From Gammaproteobacteria bacterium UBA2810 (GTDB lineage Bacteria > Pseudomonadota > Gammaproteobacteria > Enterobacterales > Succinivibrionaceae): a stretch of DNA of 18,362 nt. Where the stretch lies: positions 1-18,362 of the forward strand of contig DEHC01000032.1 in assembly GCA_002351705.1 (NCBI GenBank), in the 5' to 3' direction. The notes beneath the pieces were generated by a model. The model ran no database searches. It was given only the letters and a program-made list of their open reading frames with translations, and was not told the DNA's origin. Below, piece after piece: positions 13,931 to 18,362 of the stretch (position 1 is its first letter; every line of letters begins with the position of its first letter). The position numbers and the translations under genes are program-made.

Positions 13931-14593
13931 ATGATGCTCAGAATCACAGGCAGGACGTTTCTGATCGGGTCCTGCAGGATATTTTCGGCGGCCGTCCTAG
14001 CCGTTTTCATGCTCATGGCTTCCTCATGCTCGGACGATGCTCCGATCCCGAAGCCCCGCCTTCTCGGGACTGACAGCGACGGCGACGGGGTGCGCGATGA
14101 CGTTGCGGAGGAGATCGCCATGAACGCGCTCCTCAACGGCGAGCAGAAGAAGGCGCACATGCAGTGGGCAGCCGCCTTCCAGACCATGTTCGCGGCGGAT
14201 CTCGGCAATGAGGACGAGGTGCGCAACGCCATCTATGAAATCGACGAGGCAGCCAACTGCTTCTTCCATGTCTATCTTTCTCTCTTCGGCTCATCGGCGG
14301 ATGCGCAGACCGCCATCAGGACCGACATGCGAACCCTTTCCGCGAAAATCAACAACACCCGTGAGAGAAGGACCTTCTTCAAGCAGTTCAACAAGAAAAA
14401 GGAGATAACACCCGCGAGAAAGCCTGATTTCGGCGACGCCGACACCTGCCACTTCCATATGGGCGGGAACGCGGGCGGCAGCGCGGCAGAGGCCTCCGAG
14501 GTCGAGAAGCTCAGGAAGTTCAGGGATGAGGGCTCATCATCAGCCGGAAAGTCGGACGCCGGCAGTGACGGAAAAGCCCCGGCCGGGAAATAG
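13931..14593 (+). CDS. Lipoprotein-like exported protein with a DxDxDG calcium-type loop
   Basis: I do not recognise this 220-residue protein. The N-terminus (MMLRITGRTFLIGSCRIFSA to about residue 33) is a signal peptide ending in MASSC, a fair but imperfect lipobox; the cysteine is followed by SDDAP, and an Asp close to it could keep the protein in the inner membrane if Asp-at-+2 rules hold. Soon after comes TDSDGDGVRDDV, a Ca2+-binding DxDxDGxxD loop as in thrombospondin type 3 or dockerin-like repeats. The middle is helical with two cysteines (EAANC and DTC), and the tail is Ser/Gly/Lys-rich. The frame is open from 13871, but that start lies before the terminator; ATG 13931 (or the next codon, 13934) has AGG a few bases upstream. 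First gene of the operon; stop codon two bases from marC. Confidence 0.72.
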   Translation: MMLRITGRTFLIGSCRIFSAAVLAVFMLMASSCSDDAPIPKPRLLGTDSDGDGVRDDVAEEIAMNALLNGEQKKAHMQWAAAFQTMFAADLGNEDEVRNAIYEIDEAANCFFHVYLSLFGSSADAQTAIRTDMRTLSAKINNTRERRTFFKQFNKKKEITPARKPDFGDADTCHFHMGGNAGGSAAEASEVEKLRKFRDEGSSSAGKSDAGSDGKAPAGK

Positions 14594-14595
14594 CT

Positions 14596-15237
14596 ATGGA
14601 TGACATCACTCTTTTTATCCGCTGCTTCGTGAACCTATTCGCGATAGTGAACCCGCTCGGGGCCTTCCCGGTGTTCGTTGCGACGACATCGGGGCTCTCC
14701 TCCACGGTGCGCTTCAGGGTCGGCACGGTCTGCGCCGGCACAGTGGTGTTCGTCCTTGTGATAGCGCTCCTCATCGGGCAGTTCATCCTCAATTTCTTCG
14801 GCATTTCGATCTCGTCATTCCGCACTGCCGGAGGAATCTTCATCTGCCTCCTCTCGCTCTCGATGCTGAAGGGCAGCATGACCGAGGCGAGGAAGGAGGG
14901 GCAGGCCACAGCTGCCCTTGAGGAGGAGGGGGCCATCGGCCAGGCCATTGTCCCGCTTGCCATCCCTATCCTCGCAGGCCCCGGCGCCATCAGCTCGGTA
15001 ATCGTCTACTCCTCGCAGATCACTCACTTTCACCAGTGGTTTGTCATCGGCGGCGCAATACTCCTTTTCGGCTCGATCCTCTGGCTGATGTTCTGCTCGG
15101 CGGGCTGGCTGCAGAAAATCCTCGGCCCGCTCGGGATAAATATCTCAACCAGGGTGATGGGACTTATAATGATGTCGCTCGGCGTTGAGATCATGAGCAC
15201 TGGGCTCAAGGGAATCTTCCCGATCCTCGGAGGTTAG
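14596..15237 (+). CDS. MarC/UPF0056 family membrane protein
   Basis: Integral inner-membrane protein of 213 residues with six hydrophobic helices, the usual size for the family. Visible family marks are NPLGAFPVFV near 19-28, FRTAGGIF and LAIPILAGPGAISS. E. coli MarC, YhgN and YchE belong here; their transport function is unproven, and the old link to multiple antibiotic resistance was withdrawn for MarC. The charged loop between the two halves (about 95-115) is typical. The ATG is two bases from the stop codon of the preceding lipoprotein gene, and pdxH starts two bases after its own stop, so the three are translationally coupled. Confidence 0.9.
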   Translation: MDDITLFIRCFVNLFAIVNPLGAFPVFVATTSGLSSTVRFRVGTVCAGTVVFVLVIALLIGQFILNFFGISISSFRTAGGIFICLLSLSMLKGSMTEARKEGQATAALEEEGAIGQAIVPLAIPILAGPGAISSVIVYSSQITHFHQWFVIGGAILLFGSILWLMFCSAGWLQKILGPLGINISTRVMGLIMMSLGVEIMSTGLKGIFPILGG

Positions 15238-15239
15238 AC

Positions 15240-15878
15240 ATGGACATATCAGGCATCAGAAGACAGTACAAATACGCGAAGCTCCACAGGAGCGACATGC
15301 CGGATGATCCGCTCGTCATGTTCGAGAAGTGGCTCGGCGACGCAGTGAAGTCGGATCTCCCGGACCCTACCGCCATGATTGTCTCGACGGTCGGCGAGGG
15401 CGGCATACCGTCGCAGCGCACAGTCCTCCTCAAGAAGTATGACCATGACGGCTTTGTCTTCTTCACGAACTACGGATCAAGGAAGGCGCAGCAGATCGCG
15501 GGCAACCCGCACGTGAGCCTCCTCTTCCCCTGGTATCCGCTCGACAGGCAGGTTGCGGTGCAGGGCACGGCCACGAAGACCTCCTACAAGGAGATCGTGA
15601 GCTATTTCCTCTCCCGCCCCAAGGACTCACAGATAGGGGCCTGGGTCAGCCATCAGTCGAGATTTATCTCTGCAAGAGGCATACTTGAGGCAAAGTTCCT
15701 CGAGCTCAAGCAGAAGTTCCAGAACGGGCAGGTCCCGGTTCCGGATTTCTGGGGCGGCTTCAGGGTCTCGATTGACACCATCGAGTTCTGGCAGGGCGGC
15801 GAGAACAGGCTGCACGACCGCTTCCTCTACACGAAGCGGCCGGACGGCGGCTTTGACATCGGGAGGCTTGCTCCATGA
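15240..15878 (+). CDS. pdxH: Pyridoxamine 5'-phosphate oxidase PdxH
   Basis: FMN-dependent cytoplasmic enzyme that oxidises pyridoxine or pyridoxamine 5'-phosphate to pyridoxal 5'-phosphate, the last step of the vitamin B6 salvage route and of the DXP-dependent pathway. The 212 residues match the family (218 in E. coli). Conserved stretches: SQRTVLLKKYDHDGFVFFTN with GSRKAQQI (FMN binding), SRPKDSQIGAWVSHQS, and the C-terminal PDFWGGFRV, EFWQGGENRLHDR, ending in the RLAP signature. GGAGG stands six bases before the ATG, and the stop codon overlaps the start of the GNAT gene (ATGA). The reaction needs O2 and yields peroxide, worth noting if the host proves strictly anaerobic. Confidence 0.97.
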   Translation: MDISGIRRQYKYAKLHRSDMPDDPLVMFEKWLGDAVKSDLPDPTAMIVSTVGEGGIPSQRTVLLKKYDHDGFVFFTNYGSRKAQQIAGNPHVSLLFPWYPLDRQVAVQGTATKTSYKEIVSYFLSRPKDSQIGAWVSHQSRFISARGILEAKFLELKQKFQNGQVPVPDFWGGFRVSIDTIEFWQGGENRLHDRFLYTKRPDGGFDIGRLAP

Positions 15879-16405
15879 TCATCAGGCACGCTAAGCGCGA
15901 CGAGTACGGCACCATCGCCTCGCTCATTGAGGAGGCGTTCAGGGACTCAGCTGTGTCCCTCGGGCATGAGGTGCAGTTTGTCGAGATCCTTCGCTCCTCG
16001 GACGCGTACATCCCGGGGCTTGAGTACGTGGCAGTGGATGATGACTCGGGACTTATAGTCGGCCACATCATTCTCTCCGTGCTCCCCATCAGCCACGGGA
16101 ACAGCAGCATCAGGGGACTCCTCCTTGCTCCCCTTTCGGTGCGCCCGGAGTTCCAGCACCGCGGCATCGGCACGGCGCTAGTGGAGCGCTCCATAGCTGA
16201 CGCCGTGAGCCAGGGCTACCGGGGGATATTCCTCGTGGGTGATCCGGAGTATTACTCGAGGTTCGGCTTTGTTCCGGCGGTGACCGCCGGCATAAGGAAC
16301 CGGAGTGTCTACCCTGACGAGTATGTACTCTTCCGGCCGCTTGACGAGTCGCTTGGCGCAGATCTGAAGGACGGCAGCCCCTACTCGGTGGTGCTCCCGG
16401 GCTGA
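15875..16405 (+). CDS. GNAT family N-acetyltransferase (YhbS-like)
   Basis: Single-domain acetyl-CoA-dependent acetyltransferase of 176 residues. Motif A is LSVRPEFQHRGIGTALVERS, with Q94-x-R96-G97-x-G99 for pyrophosphate binding of acetyl-CoA. Motif B is represented by GDPEYYSRFGF (123-132), the usual end of the YhbS-like group, which is about this long. The acceptor (a small amine, a protein or tRNA) cannot be named. It overlaps pdxH by four bases and its TGA is directly followed by the ATG of the AEC permease, so it is co-translated with both. Confidence 0.9.
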   Translation: MIIRHAKRDEYGTIASLIEEAFRDSAVSLGHEVQFVEILRSSDAYIPGLEYVAVDDDSGLIVGHIILSVLPISHGNSSIRGLLLAPLSVRPEFQHRGIGTALVERSIADAVSQGYRGIFLVGDPEYYSRFGFVPAVTAGIRNRSVYPDEYVLFRPLDESLGADLKDGSPYSVVLPG

Positions 16406-17347
16406 ATGCTTCCCCTTCTCCTGATGAACGGCATTCTCATGCTGCTCTGCATGATTCTCTGCGGGGCGGCAGTGGAGAAGGCCGGCCTTGTCACGGCGGA
16501 AAGCAGCAGATCGCTTTCCGTAGTGCTCATCTACATCATTACGCCCTGCGTCATCATCGAGGCCTACGAGTCACCGTCCGGAGGCTCCGGAGCGGGGCTC
16601 TTCCTTTCCTTCGGTGCGGCGATCTTCTGTCATGTGCTTTACATAGCTGCGGCAAGGCTCCTCAAAAAGCCCCTGGGCCTTTCTGACATCGAGCAGGCCA
16701 ACATCGTCTACTCGAACTCCGGCAATCTTATAATCCCCCTTGTCGCGGCGGTGTTCGGGGAGAAGGAGATTATGTACTGCTCAGCGTTCGTAGCTGTGCA
16801 GACCTTTTTCGTCTGGACCCACGGGCGGAGCCTGGTGAGCGGGGAGAAAAAGCTTTCGCTGAGGAGGGTTTTCCTCAACATCAACGTCATCGCGGTATTC
16901 GTTGGGATCTTCCTTTTCATCACCGGGATACGGCTGCCTGACATAGTCTCCTCAGCGATGAAGTCCATGGGTCTTGCCATGGGGCCTGTTGCGATGATAC
17001 AGATGGGCATAATCCTCGGCGGCATGAAGCTCAGGGACATCTTCCTCGTGAGGCGCGCCTGGTTCACTGCGTTCATGAGGCTCATTGCGCTCCCGCTTGT
17101 CGCGGCTCTCTGCTACGTCTTCAGCGGCGCCGCGTCGCTGGTCCCAGACGGGCGCGAGATCCTGACTGTCTCCTATCTATCTGCCGCGGCCCCGTGCGCA
17201 GTCCTCATTACCCAGTTCGCGCTGGTGTTCCACCGCGATTATGAGAGGTCATCTGCGGTCAACATCATCTCGACGCTCCTCTGCATGGCGACAATCCCGC
17301 TCATGGCCTGGCTCCTCGGCCTGATGTTTGATCTCGCAGGATACTGA
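16406..17347 (+). CDS. AEC family permease (auxin efflux carrier type)
   Basis: Inner-membrane transporter of 313 residues with ten hydrophobic segments in two halves, as in the bacterial AEC family (TC 2.A.69), which includes malate and malonate carriers and many of unknown substrate. Family marks are IYIITPCVIIEAY near 48-60, the NSGNLIIPL stretch at the crossing helix of the first half, and AAAPCAVLITQFA in the second half. The ATG at 16406 follows the GNAT stop codon with no spacer and has no Shine-Dalgarno of its own, so it depends on coupling. It is the last gene of the operon; its stop is 14 bases from the convergent 82-residue gene, with no terminator visible between. Confidence 0.9.
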   Translation: MLPLLLMNGILMLLCMILCGAAVEKAGLVTAESSRSLSVVLIYIITPCVIIEAYESPSGGSGAGLFLSFGAAIFCHVLYIAAARLLKKPLGLSDIEQANIVYSNSGNLIIPLVAAVFGEKEIMYCSAFVAVQTFFVWTHGRSLVSGEKKLSLRRVFLNINVIAVFVGIFLFITGIRLPDIVSSAMKSMGLAMGPVAMIQMGIILGGMKLRDIFLVRRAWFTAFMRLIALPLVAALCYVFSGAASLVPDGREILTVSYLSAAAPCAVLITQFALVFHRDYERSSAVNIISTLLCMATIPLMAWLLGLMFDLAGY

Positions 17348-17361
17348 TTATCTTTGAGCTC

Positions 17362-17610
17362 TCAGACAGGAGGAAGCTCGTCCCTGAGCCTCTCGGCCCT
17401 CATGATGATGTCAGAAAGCTCTGCAGAAAGCCTTTCCCCGACAGTCTCATCGTCATCGGCTCCCTGGCAGCCCGAAGTCCGGATGCTCCGTCCCGGCGAG
17501 TCCTGCGGCATAGCCTCGTTCATTACCGAAAGCTCCTCGCTCTCGAGGAACGCTGCGTCATATTCCGCTCCGGCGGCGGATATCAGTTTTTTCCTGTCCT
17601 CTTCTGTCAT
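17362..17610 (-). CDS. Small acidic protein of 82 residues
   Basis: I do not recognise this protein. It is acidic (MTEEDRKKLISAAGAEYDAA at the start; GADDDETVGERL and RAERLRDELPPV later), has one cysteine and no signal peptide or membrane helix, and is probably cytoplasmic and helical at both ends. ATG at 17610 has AGG seven bases upstream on the minus strand. It converges on the AEC permease with a 14-base gap and is divergent from the lipoprotein at 17754, with which it may share a symmetric -10 element at 17642-17649. Reading-frame length and the clear ribosome site support it, but there is no family evidence. Confidence 0.6.
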   Translation of the reverse strand: MTEEDRKKLISAAGAEYDAAFLESEELSVMNEAMPQDSPGRSIRTSGCQGADDDETVGERLSAELSDIIMRAERLRDELPPV

Positions 17611-17641
17611 AATGTCACCTGCATCACATTTTTACAGCTGG

Positions 17642-17649
17642 ATTATAAT
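17642..17649. promoter_or_regulatory. Symmetric -10 element for divergent transcription
   Basis: ATTATAAT contains TATAAT on the plus strand (17644-17649) and again on the minus strand (plus 17642-17647), offset by two bases. Plus-strand RNA would start about 98 bases before the lipoprotein gene, minus-strand RNA near 17635, 25 bases before the 82-residue gene. No strong -35 is seen on either side. Confidence 0.45.
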
Positions 17650-17664
17650 GCTCTCTGAGCGCCG

Positions 17665-17690
17665 GGCCGCGGCCTGCCAGCGGGCTGGCA
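17665..17690. repeat. Palindrome and hairpin in the lipoprotein leader
   Basis: The palindrome GGCCGCGGCC at 17665-17674 is followed at once by TGCCAG (17675-17680) and CTGGCA (17685-17690) with a CGGG loop. The position, just after the predicted RNA start at about 17657, suits an operator or a leader structure. No T run follows. Confidence 0.4.
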
Positions 17691-17753
17691 TACTTCATCT
17701 GCTAAAATCGGCCGGTGCGGCAGCATGCCGGATGATTCTTTGAGAGGTTTTGA

Positions 17754-18362
17754 ATGAATTGCAGTATTTCCCGTATTCTTGTTTGCACATTTGCCGCAGC
17801 GACGGCTTTCTCCGGATCTGCTGTGCTTACGGGCTGCGATCAGGTGGCAAGCCTTTTCCGTTCCGGCAAGAATCCTAAGAACGTCGCTGAGCTCTGCGAC
17901 GGGAAGCATACCGGGCGCCACGCCGCGTACCAGAATGTGATCGATGAGGCCTGCAGGAAGCTCAAGGACGCCGAGAGCAGCAATGACAAGCTGCGCAAGA
18001 AGTCGGAGAGCCTTGGCAACACCGGTGAGATCCTCTCAGCCGAGGTGGAGTCAGTGCGTGAGAAGTCAGAGAAGAGGATCGCCGAGAAGGACGCAAAAAT
18101 AAAGGAGCTGAACGTGCAGATCAGAGAGCTCACCGTGAAGCTTTCTGAGACGGAGAAGCGGCTGAATACCGAGTCCTCTAAAGCTGCCTGCGTCTACCGG
18201 AAGGGCGTATCAGGAGATGAATTCATCAAAAACTGCCTCTCGCTCGATCCTGATGACATGTTCGTCGCCTCAGCCATAAGGGACGCCAAGAGAAACAAGG
18301 ACTGCGGTTTTGTTCTGAAGGTTTACGAGAAGCAGGCCGAGAAGAGCGCGGTCTGGGCAAAG
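17754..18362 (+). CDS. Coiled-coil lipoprotein, incomplete at the window end
   Basis: I do not recognise the family. At least 203 residues; the frame is still open at the last base. The N-terminus (MNCSISRILVCTFAAATAFS, then GSAVLTGC) is a lipoprotein signal with the lipobox LTGC, so C28 should be lipidated; D29 follows it, which in enterobacteria favours retention in the inner membrane. A long charged coiled coil spans about 68-142. Around it are cysteines 48, 67, 146, 161 and 184, which may form disulfides that close globular caps on both sides of the coil (ELCDGKHTGRHAAYQ and NCLSLDPDDMFVASA). AGAGG six bases before the ATG sets the start. The acidic and lysine-rich heptads resemble periplasmic adaptor or spanner proteins, but no specific role is supported. 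Confidence 0.75.
   Translation, partial: MNCSISRILVCTFAAATAFSGSAVLTGCDQVASLFRSGKNPKNVAELCDGKHTGRHAAYQNVIDEACRKLKDAESSNDKLRKKSESLGNTGEILSAEVESVREKSEKRIAEKDAKIKELNVQIRELTVKLSETEKRLNTESSKAACVYRKGVSGDEFIKNCLSLDPDDMFVASAIRDAKRNKDCGFVLKVYEKQAEKSAVWAK

Overview
The window reads as a stretch of a fairly GC-rich (roughly 55-60 % by eye) Gammaproteobacterium, probably an anaerobic or host-associated one. The best taxonomic marker is PpnN, which from its likely start has the same 454-residue length and domain layout as the enterobacterial enzyme. NhaP2, MarC, PdxH and an LplT-Aas type fusion fit the same placement. GTG and TTG starts and the AGG arginine codon are common. I saw no tRNA, rRNA, CRISPR array, insertion sequence or phage gene.

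Layout. (1) 1-2123: a transmembrane chemoreceptor with a double-Cache sensor carrying the full amino-acid-binding motif, between two intrinsic terminators. (2) 2187-5005: a large inner-membrane lysophospholipid flippase-acyltransferase fusion whose C-terminal acyl-ACP-synthetase part is degenerate and cut short. It converges on a HAD-IB phosphatase (5026-5682, minus). (3) 5721-7658: a BASS-family sodium-coupled organic-anion transporter (minus) with its own terminator and promoter, divergent from an unrecognised 150-residue membrane protein. (4) 7791-9155: ppnN (minus), divergent from a previously hidden unit at 9264-9651. That unit has a promoter, a perfect 14-bp palindrome over the predicted transcription start, a 79-codon ORF with a Shine-Dalgarno, and an intrinsic terminator. 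(5) 9711-11806: two exported cysteine-rich proteins of unknown function in tandem. The first is out of frame just after its start codon, and the two look distantly alike. (6) 11852-12122: a 51-codon gene on the minus strand with a very strong terminator, divergent from nhaP2. (7) 12181-13909: the NhaP2-type K+/H+ antiporter and its terminator, which carries the next promoter. (8) 13931-17347: a tightly packed plus-strand operon of a lipoprotein-like acidic protein, MarC-family membrane protein, PdxH, YhbS-like GNAT acetyltransferase and AEC-family permease. (9) 17362-18362: an 82-residue acidic protein (minus) and a coiled-coil lipoprotein (plus, running off the window), separated by a symmetric -10 element that could fire both ways.

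How it fits together. Most genes are housekeeping or transport: sensing of amino acids, membrane lipid repair, organic-anion and potassium transport, nucleotide breakdown under stress, and PLP supply. The accessory part is 9210-12122 plus the lipoproteins at 13931 and 17754. No complete novel defence or biosynthetic system is visible. The most promising undescribed elements are the operator-controlled small unit at 9264-9651, the 51-residue gene at 11921-12076, the tandem cysteine-rich secreted proteins, and the ligase-dead Aas fusion.
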